Source: Haloarculaceae archaeon H-GB1-1
Lineage (GTDB): Archaea > Halobacteriota > Halobacteria > Halobacteriales > Haloarculaceae
Length of the DNA: 64,000 nt
Reading direction: 5' to 3'
NCBI GenBank assembly: GCA_029688825.1
Contig: JARUKX010000001.1
Location: 62,001 to 126,000, forward strand
The position numbers were made by a program, and so were the translations under genes. Positions within the stretch are counted from its first letter, which is position 1; the number at the start of each line of letters is the position of its first letter. The notes below the pieces were generated by a model, which searched no databases, was not told the origin of the DNA, and saw only the letters and a program-made list of their open reading frames with translations. Below are positions 40,821 to 48,676 of the stretch, piece by piece.

Positions 40821-41381
40821 ATGGAACTGAGTCGGCGGGACGCACTCGCCGTCCTCGCTGGAGGGGGCATCCTCGGGGCCGCCGGGGCGACGGCGCTCTC
40901 GCGTGAATCACTCCCCGATGGGACAGACGGGGGCCACGACGACGAGGCCCGAGCTGCGTCACCGGCGGAACTCGTCGACGCGCTCGTCGCGACCGCCCAC
41001 GTCGTCTACCCCAGCGAAGTTTCCAACGTCGACGAGTTCGTCGAGACGTACGCCACCGGTCGCATCGAGAACCGGCCTGAATACCGCGAGGGGGCGCTGG
41101 CGGCGCTGACAGACCTGAACGCCCACGCCACGCTCTCCTACGACGGCCGATACGTCGACCTCGACCGCGACCTTCGAGCGACGCTGCTGGACGAGGTGGG
41201 CGTGAAGACCGCCGAACCCAACCCCGACGGGACCACGGCCGAGCGGGTCAGGTACTACCTCGTGAACGAACCGCTCTACGCGCTGTACGCGTCGCCGACC
41301 GGTGGGACGCTCGTCGGGATCGAGAACCCGCAGGGCCACCCCGGCGGCACAGAGAGCTACCAGCGGGGGCCGCAATCGTGA
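40821..41381 (+). CDS. Gluconate 2-dehydrogenase subunit 3-like protein
   Basis: Small subunit of a membrane-associated GMC dehydrogenase, 186 residues. The start ELSRRDALAVLAGGGILGAA is a twin-arginine-like signal and hydrophobic segment. The rest, VDALVATAHVVYPSEVSNVDEFVETY and AALTDLNAHATLSYDGRYVD to EPLYALYASPTGG, matches family DUF/PF13618. The C-terminus overlaps the GMC gene start (GTGA at 41378-41381), so they form one complex. The substrate is a sugar or alcohol. Confidence 0.88.
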   Translation: MELSRRDALAVLAGGGILGAAGATALSRESLPDGTDGGHDDEARAASPAELVDALVATAHVVYPSEVSNVDEFVETYATGRIENRPEYREGALAALTDLNAHATLSYDGRYVDLDRDLRATLLDEVGVKTAEPNPDGTTAERVRYYLVNEPLYALYASPTGGTLVGIENPQGHPGGTESYQRGPQS

Positions 41382-43000
41382 CGGCCGATTCGTCCGCCCC
41401 CGTCGGGGACGTGGACAGACGACCCTCCGAGCGCGTGGACGTCTGTATCGTCGGTGCCGGTCCCGCGGGGGCGCTCGTCGCTCACCGACTCGCCGCTGAC
41501 GGCTACGACGTCGTCGTGCTCGAAGCCGGACCGCGGTTCGAGTTCGAGAGCCGCCAACGACGGATGGAGCGCGCCATCCGCCCCGCTCACGACGACCGCT
41601 CCGTCTGGGAGATGGGCGGCGACCGCGACGCCTACAGCGCCAGCGGCGAGCGGTTCTACCCGCTGAATCGCGCTCGCGTCAAGGGAGTCGGCGGGACCAC
41701 GCTGCACTGGCAGGGCATGGTCATGCGCCTGCACGAATCGGACTTCGAGCGCCGGACGCGCGACGGCGTCGGTGCCGACTGGCCCATCGACTACGCCGAC
41801 CTGCGACCGTTCTACGCCGACGCCGAGGCTGAACTCGGCGTCGCGGGCGCGTCGGACAATCCCTTCGGCCCGCCGCGCGAACAGCCCCATCCGCTCCCCG
41901 CGTTCGAACCGTCCTACAGCGATTCGCTGTTCGCCGAGGCCTGCGAGGAGGTCGGCGTCGCGATGCACTCGGTGCCGAACGCGCGGAACTCGGAGGCCTA
42001 CGACGGCCGAAGCGCCTGCGTCGGGTACGGCACCTGCAAGCCAGTCTGTGCCTCCGGCGCGAAGTACAGCGCCGACCACCACGTCCGGAAGGCCGAGGAA
42101 CAGGGCGCTCGCGTCGTCGACCGCGTTCCCGTCCAGCGACTCGAAACGGACGACTCCGGTGACCGCGTCACGGCCGCCGTGTACGCGACGCCCGACGGTA
42201 CCGAACACCGACAGGCGGCGCGGCAGTTCGTCCTCGCCGCGGGCGGCGTCGAGATCCCGCGCCTCCTGCTCCTCTCGCGCTCCCCGGACCATCCCGACGG
42301 ACTCGCCAACTCGAGCGGCCTCGTCGGCCGGTACTTCATGGACCACTGCTTCGCCGGGATGGGCGGGACGCTGGACCGGGAGACGCGTCAGAACCACGTC
42401 GGATTCCTGACCAGCGAGTCCCACCAGTTCTACGACAACGACTTCGAAGACGTCGGCCCCATCAAGCTGGAGTTCCTGAACTACGCCGGTCCGTCGCCCG
42501 TCGAGATGGCGCTCGGCGGCGACGCCTGGGGCGACGAGATGCTGGCGACGCTCCGGGGCGCGTACGGCAACAACATTGCCATGGGGGGACTCGTCGGCCA
42601 GTTGCCAAGGAAGGAGAACCGCGTCACGCTGGACACCGAGCGGACCGACGACCACGGGAATCCGGTGCCCGACGTGCAGTGGTCGCTCGACGCGCGGACG
42701 AAGCGAACCCTGCGGACGGCGAACGATATCCAGCGGTCGATACTCGACGAACTCGGCGTCGATATCGGCTGGAGCGTCGGACCAGAGAACACGGGGCCGG
42801 CGTTCCACCACATGGGCACGACGCGCATGGGGACCGACCCCGGGACGAGCGTCGTGAATCCGCGGCTCCGAACCCACGACGTCGCCAACCTCTCCGTCGC
42901 GTCGAGCAGCGTCTTCGTGACCAGCGGCGCGATGAATCCGACGCTCACCATCGCAGCGTTGGCGCTGAAAGCCGCCGACCACGTCGCCGACGACCTGTGA
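41378..43000 (+). CDS. GMC family oxidoreductase (FAD-dependent dehydrogenase, large subunit)
   Basis: A 540-residue flavoprotein dehydrogenase, GTG start. FAD-binding VDVCIVGAGPAGALVAHRLA near residue 18, the GMC signature VKGVGGTTLHWQGMVMRLH, and the C-terminal HHMGTTRMG, NLSVASSSVFVTSGAMNPTLTI are all present; the active-site His is the first of HHMGT. It resembles bacterial gluconate or sugar dehydrogenases. Electrons probably pass to a cytochrome or quinone, but no cytochrome subunit is nearby. The small subunit with the Tat-like signal probably carries it to the membrane. Confidence 0.93.
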   Translation: MTADSSAPVGDVDRRPSERVDVCIVGAGPAGALVAHRLAADGYDVVVLEAGPRFEFESRQRRMERAIRPAHDDRSVWEMGGDRDAYSASGERFYPLNRARVKGVGGTTLHWQGMVMRLHESDFERRTRDGVGADWPIDYADLRPFYADAEAELGVAGASDNPFGPPREQPHPLPAFEPSYSDSLFAEACEEVGVAMHSVPNARNSEAYDGRSACVGYGTCKPVCASGAKYSADHHVRKAEEQGARVVDRVPVQRLETDDSGDRVTAAVYATPDGTEHRQAARQFVLAAGGVEIPRLLLLSRSPDHPDGLANSSGLVGRYFMDHCFAGMGGTLDRETRQNHVGFLTSESHQFYDNDFEDVGPIKLEFLNYAGPSPVEMALGGDAWGDEMLATLRGAYGNNIAMGGLVGQLPRKENRVTLDTERTDDHGNPVPDVQWSLDARTKRTLRTANDIQRSILDELGVDIGWSVGPENTGPAFHHMGTTRMGTDPGTSVVNPRLRTHDVANLSVASSSVFVTSGAMNPTLTIAALALKAADHVADDL

Positions 43001-43011
43001 GACGCTGCGAC

Positions 43012-43467
43012 TCAGATGCCGCCGCCAGCGAGCAGGCCGGCGTCGATCAGGAGCAAGATCGCCACGACCGCTGCGCCCTTGAAGAACGGCGCGGCCTCGG
43101 TCGCGGGCGAGCGGACCTTCTTCTGGCCCGCACCGGACGTGAGTTTGGCTGCTCCGACCTCGACGAGGCCCATCAGGACGGCCCACAGCGCGAGCATGGT
43201 CAGGACGAGGTGGCCAGGCGACGTTCCGGTCAGCGTCTCGACGGTGTAGGCCGTCCCCGCCATGTGGCCGCCGGTGAGGAACAGGAGGACGGCGCTCGTC
43301 CGGGAGACGGTCTTCAGTTTGCCGGTGATGGCTTCCAGCGGCGCGGCGTTCAGGTCCCCCGCCCGCGCGCTCGGGAGGATTCCGTAGGTGACGAACAGAA
43401 CGCTCCCAGTCCAGAGGCCGGCGAACAGGAGGTGCAGTGTGTAGGACGCACTCGTTGCCAGTGACAT
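43012..43467 (-). CDS. CopD-like membrane protein
   Basis: A 151-residue protein with four hydrophobic segments: SYTLHLLFAGLWTGSVLFVT with a potentially metal-binding His, TSAVLLFLTGGHMAGTAYTV, LVLTMLALWAVLMGLVEVG and AAVVAILLLIDAGLLAG. The conserved His in YTLHLLFAG and in TGGHMAG fit CopD/DUF2269-type proteins. Function unknown, perhaps linked to copper or respiratory membrane. Converges with the GMC gene, 11 bases between stops. Confidence 0.7.
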   Translation of the reverse strand: MSLATSASYTLHLLFAGLWTGSVLFVTYGILPSARAGDLNAAPLEAITGKLKTVSRTSAVLLFLTGGHMAGTAYTVETLTGTSPGHLVLTMLALWAVLMGLVEVGAAKLTSGAGQKKVRSPATEAAPFFKGAAVVAILLLIDAGLLAGGGI

Positions 43468-43512
43468 ACCGGAGAGGAGGAGCGTCCCCCCTTGAATATT
43501 GGTGGTCTCGTC

Positions 43513-44172
43513 CTACGAGGAGTCCGCGAACTTGTCGGCCGTCGAACGGTCGTCTCCCTGCTGCGCTTCGACGGCGGAGAGGTCGATCTTGTCGACGAGG
43601 TTGACGAACGAGCCGGGGTCGGGCACGAGGAAGATGCGGATCTGGAACTCCGAGTCGGAGTCCTTGATGTCGACGACGGAGTCGAGGACGATGGAGAGCG
43701 CGTCCATCCGGATGTGGGTCAGCGTCTCCTCGGAGATCTCCTCGCCCGTCGCGAGTTCGAGCTTCGGCGTCCGCATCTCGATGGTCGTCTTCAGCGTGTT
43801 CGCGATGCCGTCGATGAACCCCGAGGTCGTGATGTTGCAGATCTCCTGGAGCGCGCTCTCGTGCATCTGATTGAACTCGGTCTCGACCGGCTGGCCGGTC
43901 ATCAGTTCGGCTATCTCCGCGCCCGTCGACTGCGAGAACGTCATCAGGAAGACGCCGTACGGCGGTTCGGTCAGCTTGATGCTCGCCGCGAACAGGTCGC
44001 CGGTCCCCATCTCCGAGGGAATGTCCTGCGGGTCGACGAACGAGATGCTCTTGATCTCGACGTTCGCGTCGACGCCCGCCATGGTGCTCAACGCTTCAGC
44101 CACGTTCCCCGCACCGTCGTGGATCAGGCGATTGATGAGGGTGAGCTTCCGGATGTCGATGAGGATCGGCAT
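43513..44172 (-). CDS. CheC-family chemotaxis phosphatase
   Basis: Phosphatase domain of the CheC/CheX/FliY family that removes phosphate from CheY, 219 residues from ATG 44172 (MPILIDIRKL). Two Glu/Asn sites are partly conserved: GAGNVAEALSTM in the first half and ALQEICNITTSGFIDGIANTL in the second. The family's first site (E-I-x-N-I) is reduced to IHDGAGNVAEAL, so only the second may be catalytic. It is separate from any chemotaxis operon. ATG 44187 would add five residues. Confidence 0.85.
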   Translation of the reverse strand: MPILIDIRKLTLINRLIHDGAGNVAEALSTMAGVDANVEIKSISFVDPQDIPSEMGTGDLFAASIKLTEPPYGVFLMTFSQSTGAEIAELMTGQPVETEFNQMHESALQEICNITTSGFIDGIANTLKTTIEMRTPKLELATGEEISEETLTHIRMDALSIVLDSVVDIKDSDSEFQIRIFLVPDPGSFVNLVDKIDLSAVEAQQGDDRSTADKFADSS

Positions 44173-44267
44173 TCTTCCATGAACCACTCGCCTGTGTCCG
44201 GTTATCGTTTTCGCCTCCCGCGGTCACGGGTCGACGAGTCCGCGGCCGGTCGCGCCGTGTAAGCACG

Positions 44268-44277
44268 CTTAAGAGGC
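44268..44277 (+). promoter_or_regulatory. TATA-like box of hisC gene
   Basis: GCTTAAGAGG centred about 27 bases before ATG 44298; leaderless. It also lies ahead of the divergent cheC-like gene. Confidence 0.45.
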
Positions 44278-44297
44278 GGCAGTCGTTTCCTTCCCGC

Positions 44298-45374
44298 ATG
44301 GTAACACCACGGGACCTCTCTTCGCACACCGTCTATCGCGCAGGCCGTGGCATCGAGGAGGTCGCCCGGGAACTCGATATGGACCCCGACGACCTCATCA
44401 AACTCGCCTCCAACGAGAACCCCTTCGGCCCGAGTCCGAAGGCGGTCGAAGCCGTCCAGGCAGCCGCCGAGTGGATGCACTCGTATCCGAAGGCCTCCCA
44501 CACCGACCTCGTCGCCAAACTGGCCGCCCGCTGGAACGTCGCCGACGAGCAGGTCTGGCTGGCCCCGAGCGGCGACGTCGCGCTCGACTACCTCGCGCGG
44601 GCGTTCATCGAACCCGGCGACCGAGTGTTGGTGCCGACGCCGGGGTTCGCCTACTACCCGATGAGCGCGCGGTACCACCACGGCGAGGTCGCCGAGTACC
44701 GCATCGAGAAGGACGGCGGCTTCGCCCAGACGCCCGAGACAGTTCTCGATTCCTACGACGGCGAGCGCATCGTCTACCTGACGACGCCGCACAACCCCAC
44801 CGGGTCCGAGATGGCACTCGAGGACATCGAGACCGTCGCCGAGGAGACTGGCGAGGACACGCTCGTCGTCGTCGACGAGGCCTACGGGGAGTTCACCGAC
44901 GCGCCGAGCGCCGTCGAACTGGTCGAATCCCGCGACGACGTGGCCGTCCTGCGGACGTTCTCGAAAGCCTACGGACTGGCCGGCGTGCGACTCGGGTACG
45001 CGCTCGTCCCCGAGGAGTGGGGCGACGCCTACGCGCGCATCAACACGCCGTTCAGCGTGAGCGAACTCGCCTGCCGCGCCGGCATCGCCGCGCTGGACGA
45101 CGACGACCACGTCGAGCAGACCGTCGAGACCGCGCGCTGGGCTCGCGAGTACGTCGCCGAGCACGCGAACGCCCCCGTCTGGGACAGCGGCGGGAACTTC
45201 GTCCTCGTGGAGGTCGGCGACGGTGAAGGGGTATTCGAGGCGATGAAGAACGAGGGCGTCATCGTCCGCGACTGCAGCAGCTTCGGGCTCTCCGAGTGCA
45301 TCCGCATCACCTGCGGGACGCGCGAGCAGACGAAGACCGCCGTCGCGACGCTCAACGAGGTGCTGGAGTCGTGA
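44298..45374 (+). CDS. hisC: Histidinol-phosphate aminotransferase
   Basis: PLP-dependent aminotransferase in histidine synthesis, 358 residues. Landmarks: LASNENPFGPSPKAVEA at the start, TTPHNPTGSEMA, VVVDEAYGEFTD with the PLP-binding Asp, and the PLP-Lys in RTFSKAYGLAGVRLGYA near residue 222. Broader aromatic aminotransferase activity is possible in such archaeal enzymes. It is the first gene of an operon; its stop overlaps the GTG of the AK6 gene. Confidence 0.93.
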   Translation: MVTPRDLSSHTVYRAGRGIEEVARELDMDPDDLIKLASNENPFGPSPKAVEAVQAAAEWMHSYPKASHTDLVAKLAARWNVADEQVWLAPSGDVALDYLARAFIEPGDRVLVPTPGFAYYPMSARYHHGEVAEYRIEKDGGFAQTPETVLDSYDGERIVYLTTPHNPTGSEMALEDIETVAEETGEDTLVVVDEAYGEFTDAPSAVELVESRDDVAVLRTFSKAYGLAGVRLGYALVPEEWGDAYARINTPFSVSELACRAGIAALDDDDHVEQTVETARWAREYVAEHANAPVWDSGGNFVLVEVGDGEGVFEAMKNEGVIVRDCSSFGLSECIRITCGTREQTKTAVATLNEVLES

Positions 45375-45877
45375 GAGTCTCCGTCACCGGTACGCCCGGG
45401 ACCGGCAAGACCACTGCGACGGACCTGGCCGACATCGACCTCGACGTTCTCCACCTCAACGACGTCATCAAAGCGGAAGGGCTGCACACCGGGACCGACG
45501 AGGACCGCGACAGCCTCATCACCGACGTTGCCGCGGTGAAAGAATGGCTCGACGGCCGCGAGGACGTGCTGTTCGAGTCCCACCTCGCGCATCGGTTCGA
45601 CGCCGACCGCGCGATAGTGTTGCGATGTCATCCGGAGACGGTCGAGCAGCGGCTCCGTGACAGGGGCGAATCCCCCGATTCGGCCAGAGAGAACGCCGAG
45701 AGCGAGGCTCTCGACCTCATCCTCTCCGAAACCGTCTCCCAGTACGGCATCGAGAACGTCTACGAGATAGACACGACCGACCTGTCGCCCGAGCAGGTCG
45801 CCACGGAGATCGAAGCCATCGTCGCCGGCGAGCGCGACCCGAGCGCCGGCACCGTCGAGTTCACCGACTATCTATGA
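45371..45877 (+). CDS. Adenylate kinase family protein (AK6/Fap7)
   Basis: A 168-residue P-loop kinase. P-loop GTPGTGKT at residues 7-14; the AK6 feature AVKEWLDGREDVLFESHLAH follows. AK6/Fap7 homologues assist 18S/16S rRNA maturation as well as AMP phosphorylation. GTG start at 45371 overlaps the hisC stop (GTGA). Its stop overlaps the next start codon (ATGA 45874-45877), so three genes are coupled. Confidence 0.92.
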   Translation: MRVSVTGTPGTGKTTATDLADIDLDVLHLNDVIKAEGLHTGTDEDRDSLITDVAAVKEWLDGREDVLFESHLAHRFDADRAIVLRCHPETVEQRLRDRGESPDSARENAESEALDLILSETVSQYGIENVYEIDTTDLSPEQVATEIEAIVAGERDPSAGTVEFTDYL

Positions 45878-46482
45878 CTCTCGACCGGCTCCGACCGCTC
45901 GCCGACCGGGCGCTCGTCCCCTTCGTCGCCGCCGCCGAACGGCTGGGGCTGACGCCGAACAGCGTGAGCGTCGTCTCCCTGCTCCTCGCGGGTGGAGCCA
46001 GCGGCGCGTTCTACGTCGCCGGTCGCGACCCGATGTGGTACCTCGCCGGTGCACTCCTCGTCTTCCTGAACGGCTGGCTCGACCTCATCGACGGCGCGCT
46101 CGCTCGCGAACTATCCCTCGCCTCCGAGGCGGGCGACCTGCTGGACCACGTCATCGACCGCTACGCTGACCTCGTCATGATCGCCGGCCTCGCCGCCGGC
46201 GTCGGCCGCTACGCGCTGGGACTCGCCGCAGTCACCGGCGTCCTGATGACCTCCTACCTCGGCACGCAAGCCCAGGCCGTCGGACTCGACCGCGTGTACG
46301 GCGGACTCCTCGGTCGCGCCGACAGACTCGCGCTGATGGGCGTCACGACCGCCGTCGCTGCGTTCGTCACAGCCTCTGTGGCCACCCTCTCGCTCGTCGG
46401 CTGGCTGCTCGTCGTCTTCGCGCTCGTGGGCCACCTCACCGCACTCCAGCGGTTCTACTACGCCTATCGCGACCTGACCTGA
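45874..46482 (+). CDS. CDP-alcohol phosphatidyltransferase
   Basis: Integral membrane phospholipid synthase, 202 residues with about five hydrophobic segments. The family signature D-x2-D-G-x2-A-R-x8-G-x3-D-x3-D is complete in WLDLIDGALAREL and EAGDLLDHVIDRYADL. The archaetidyl acceptor alcohol (inositol phosphate, glycerol phosphate) cannot be read. It ends the hisC-AK6 operon. Confidence 0.9.
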   Translation: MTLDRLRPLADRALVPFVAAAERLGLTPNSVSVVSLLLAGGASGAFYVAGRDPMWYLAGALLVFLNGWLDLIDGALARELSLASEAGDLLDHVIDRYADLVMIAGLAAGVGRYALGLAAVTGVLMTSYLGTQAQAVGLDRVYGGLLGRADRLALMGVTTAVAAFVTASVATLSLVGWLLVVFALVGHLTALQRFYYAYRDLT

Positions 46483-46686
46483 AGAGAGGGGGCGGTGGGG
46501 CGCGTTTTCGCTGGTTGTGGCGGGAGCTGTAGCTGTGTGGTAGCTGAGGCGGTGCGGTAGCTGTGCGGTGGCGGCGTCCCGCGTAGCACCCGCGAGTGAA
46601 CGCAGTGAACGAGCGGCTCTTTTGGTCCGCCGGAAGACGCGTCGCGACTTCCGGGCCCTGCTTCACTCCGTTCAGCAGGACAGCTT

Positions 46687-46732
46687 TTTTTCGCCGAGCG
46701 GTTCGCCGGAGGCGAACCCGAGGCGAAAAAAG
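46687..46732. repeat. Large two-part hairpin (near-palindrome)
   Basis: Outer arms TTTTTTCGCC (46687-46696) and GGCGAAAAAA (46723-46732), inner arms GGTTCGCC (46701-46708) and GGCGAACC (46712-46719), with a GGA loop and small bulges. A transcript from either strand folds into a 46-base stem with T-run/A-run ends, as in a bidirectional terminator, and it sits between the phospholipid synthase and the MBF1 gene. Confidence 0.7.
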
Positions 46733-46742
46733 GTGGTGGCGC

Positions 46743-46752
46743 ACGATTTATC
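46743..46752 (+). promoter_or_regulatory. TATA-like box of MBF1-type gene
   Basis: ACGATTTATC centred about 29 bases before ATG 46777, just downstream of the large hairpin. A purine-rich GGGGAGG lies directly before the ATG, too close for ordinary Shine-Dalgarno use. Confidence 0.45.
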
Positions 46753-46776
46753 ACCCGTGATGGCCAACGGGGAGGT

Positions 46777-47316
46777 ATGGTTCAGTGTGAGATGTGCGGG
46801 AAAGAGACGGGCTCCCCGAACCGCGTGAAGATCGAGGGGGCAGAGTTGGACGTCTGCGACGACTGCACCGAGTTCGGCACTGAAGTTCGGACCCAGGAAT
46901 CGTCGAGTTCGACCTCGACGAAGTACTCGACGAGTTCGTCGTCGTCGAGTTCGAGCACGTCGAGCAGTTCGAGTGGGTCCACCGGGGGGTCGACCGGCGG
47001 CTCCAGTCGACGTCGCGACATGTTCGACGAGATGGACGAACTCGTCCAGGACTACGACGACCGCATCCGGTCGGCGCGCGAATCCGCGGGGCTCAGTCAG
47101 GAGGATCTCGCCCGCCAGCTCAACGAGAAGGCGAGCCTCATCCGGAAGATCGAACACGGCGACGTGCTGCCCTCCGACGACGTCCAGCGGAAGCTGGAGA
47201 GCGAACTCGGGGTCGACCTGACCGCGGGTTCGGGCGACGAGGACACCGAGTGGGAGGGTGGCTCCTCCAGCGGAGAGTACACGCTGGGCGACGTCGTCGA
47301 GCGAAAAGACTCCTGA
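46777..47316 (+). CDS. Multiprotein-bridging factor 1-type transcription factor (aMBF1)
   Basis: A 179-residue archaeal MBF1 homologue: zinc ribbon with QCEMCGKETG and DVCDDCTEFG (Cys-x2-Cys twice) at the N-terminus, a helix-turn-helix of the Cro/C1 kind in the middle (RSARESAGLSQEDLARQL, KIEHGDVLPSDDVQRKLESE), and an acid tail. Between ribbon and HTH is a run of about 35 residues that is mostly Ser and Thr with Gly (encoded near 46897-47005), longer than the usual linker. aMBF1 is known to bridge ribosome or transcription factors; role in haloarchaea unresolved. Confidence 0.92.
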   Translation: MVQCEMCGKETGSPNRVKIEGAELDVCDDCTEFGTEVRTQESSSSTSTKYSTSSSSSSSSTSSSSSGSTGGSTGGSSRRRDMFDEMDELVQDYDDRIRSARESAGLSQEDLARQLNEKASLIRKIEHGDVLPSDDVQRKLESELGVDLTAGSGDEDTEWEGGSSSGEYTLGDVVERKDS

Positions 47317-47349
47317 ACGGGCGGAGAACCGTTCGATTTCTGGCTCCGA

Positions 47350-47904
47350 CTAGAGGTTCCGTTTTATCGTCTCACTGCCGAGGTCGTCGGCGATATCCTC
47401 GATGTCCGCCTTCAGGCGCTCGATGTCCGACCGCAGGGTCTGGAACTGCTCGTTCTCGCGCAGTTCGACGCGGGATTTCTCGACCTCGAGGATGTTGCGT
47501 TTCAGCTTCTTCGCCGTGAGTTCTCGATACCGGTCGGTGTACGTCGAGATCTTCAACAGTCGGTCGATGGTTCGGAGGAGGTCGTCGCGTTCGACCGGTT
47601 TCACGAGGTAATCGTCACAGCCCATGTCGAGGACGTCGAAGTCGGGGTCGACCGCGGTGACCATGGCCACCTGACATTCGAGGCCGCGCTCTTCGATGGC
47701 CGCCAGGACCTCGTTCCCCGACGTCACTGGCATCCGGCGGTCGAGGAGCACGACGTCGACGTCCTCGTCGAGCGCGTCGAGCGCCTCGTCGCCGCCGTAG
47801 GCAGTCCGAACCTCGTGTTCGCCGTCGAGATAGTCGGCATAGAGGTCGGCCAAATGGACCTCGTCGTCGACGACGAGCACTGTCGCGTTTCCTGTCACGT
47901 CCAC
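47350..47904 (-). CDS. HalX-type response regulator
   Basis: A 184-residue two-component receiver. Phosphoacceptor is Asp55 in VVLLDRRMP; VVDDEVHL and the conserved Lys segment DDYLVKPV are normal. The C-terminal about 60 residues form a helical HalX domain (ELTAKKLKRNILEVEKSRVEL through EDIADDLGSE), found only in haloarchaea, with no DNA-binding domain. Its sensor kinase may be encoded elsewhere. Confidence 0.92.
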   Translation of the reverse strand: MDVTGNATVLVVDDEVHLADLYADYLDGEHEVRTAYGGDEALDALDEDVDVVLLDRRMPVTSGNEVLAAIEERGLECQVAMVTAVDPDFDVLDMGCDDYLVKPVERDDLLRTIDRLLKISTYTDRYRELTAKKLKRNILEVEKSRVELRENEQFQTLRSDIERLKADIEDIADDLGSETIKRNL

Positions 47905-47997
47905 ACTTGTCTCGTAGGTACTGAGTAGTCCCTCTTAACCTCTCTCCCACGGCTTCGTCTCGCAACCTATTTTTCGCCGGGGACCGCCGAATCGGGT

Positions 47998-48645
47998 ATG
48001 TTCGTTCTGGTCAACCTCAAAGCCTACCCATGCGACCCAGTCGAAATCGCGACGGCCGCCCGCGACGTGAGCGAGTCGTCGGGCGTCCGAATCGCCGTCG
48101 CACCGCAGGCCGCACACCTCGAACGGGTCGCCGACACCGGCGTCGAGACGTGGGCCCAGCACGTCAGCCCCGTCGGTCACGGCAGCCACACCGGCAGCAC
48201 GCTCGCCGAGGCCGCCGCAGAAGCGGGCGCGACGGGCACGCTGCTGAACCACTCGGAGAACCGCCTGAAGCTGGCGACCATCGACGCCAGCCTCGACGCC
48301 GCGGAGCGAACGGACCTGGAGACGGTGGTCTGCGCGAACAACCCCGAGCAGATCGCCGCCGTGGCGGCGCTGGGTCCCGACGCAGTCGCCGTCGAGCCAC
48401 CGGAACTCATCGGCACGGGCACGCCGGTCAGCAAGGCGGACCCGGACGTCGTTCGCGACGCCGTGGACGCCGCCGCGGCGGTCGACGACAGCGTCGACGT
48501 GTTCTGCGGGGCGGGCATCTCGACCGGCGACGATCTCGTCGCTGCCGAAGACCTCGGCTCGACGGGCGTGTTGCTCGCGAGCGGCGTCGCAAAGGCCGAC
48601 GACCCGAAGGCCGCGCTCGAAGACCTCGTCGAGCCGCTCGCCTGA
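47998..48645 (+). CDS. tpiA: Triosephosphate isomerase
   Basis: Glycolytic TIM-barrel enzyme, 215 residues, the shorter archaeal form. Catalytic Lys8 (LVNLKAY), His85 (LLNHSENRL) and Glu133 ([11 protein letters not shown]) are in place, as is the phosphate-binding GAGISTGDD and [16 protein letters not shown]-like CCTATTTTTC is about 28 bases before the start, so it is a leaderless single gene. Confidence 0.97.
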   Translation: MFVLVNLKAYPCDPVEIATAARDVSESSGVRIAVAPQAAHLERVADTGVETWAQHVSPVGHGSHTGSTLAEAAAEAGATGTLLNHSENRLKLATIDASLDAAERTDLETVVCANNPEQIAAVAALGPDAVAVEPPELIGTGTPVSKADPDVVRDAVDAAAAVDDSVDVFCGAGISTGDDLVAAEDLGSTGVLLASGVAKADDPKAALEDLVEPLA

Positions 48646-48676
48646 GTCGGCAGAGAAAATCCCGCGACGACTTTCT

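Larger units (their letters stand above)
46483..46776 (+). other. Complex intergenic region with repeats and hairpins
   Basis: 294 bases of gene-free DNA with dense symmetry. 46520-46575 has several imperfect copies of GTAGCTGTG(C/T)GGT. A G+A/C phrase GAGTGAACGCAGTGAACGAG lies at about 46590-46610. CCTGCT...AGCAGG (46657-46680 region) with following T7, then a large near-palindrome at 46687-46732. The last part holds the MBF1 promoter. Possibly a terminator/attenuator or a transcribed structured RNA. Confidence 0.5.

Noticed and set aside
41357-43186. 609-residue minus-strand open frame
   Set aside because: Antisense to the clear GMC oxidoreductase, with no recognisable motif.
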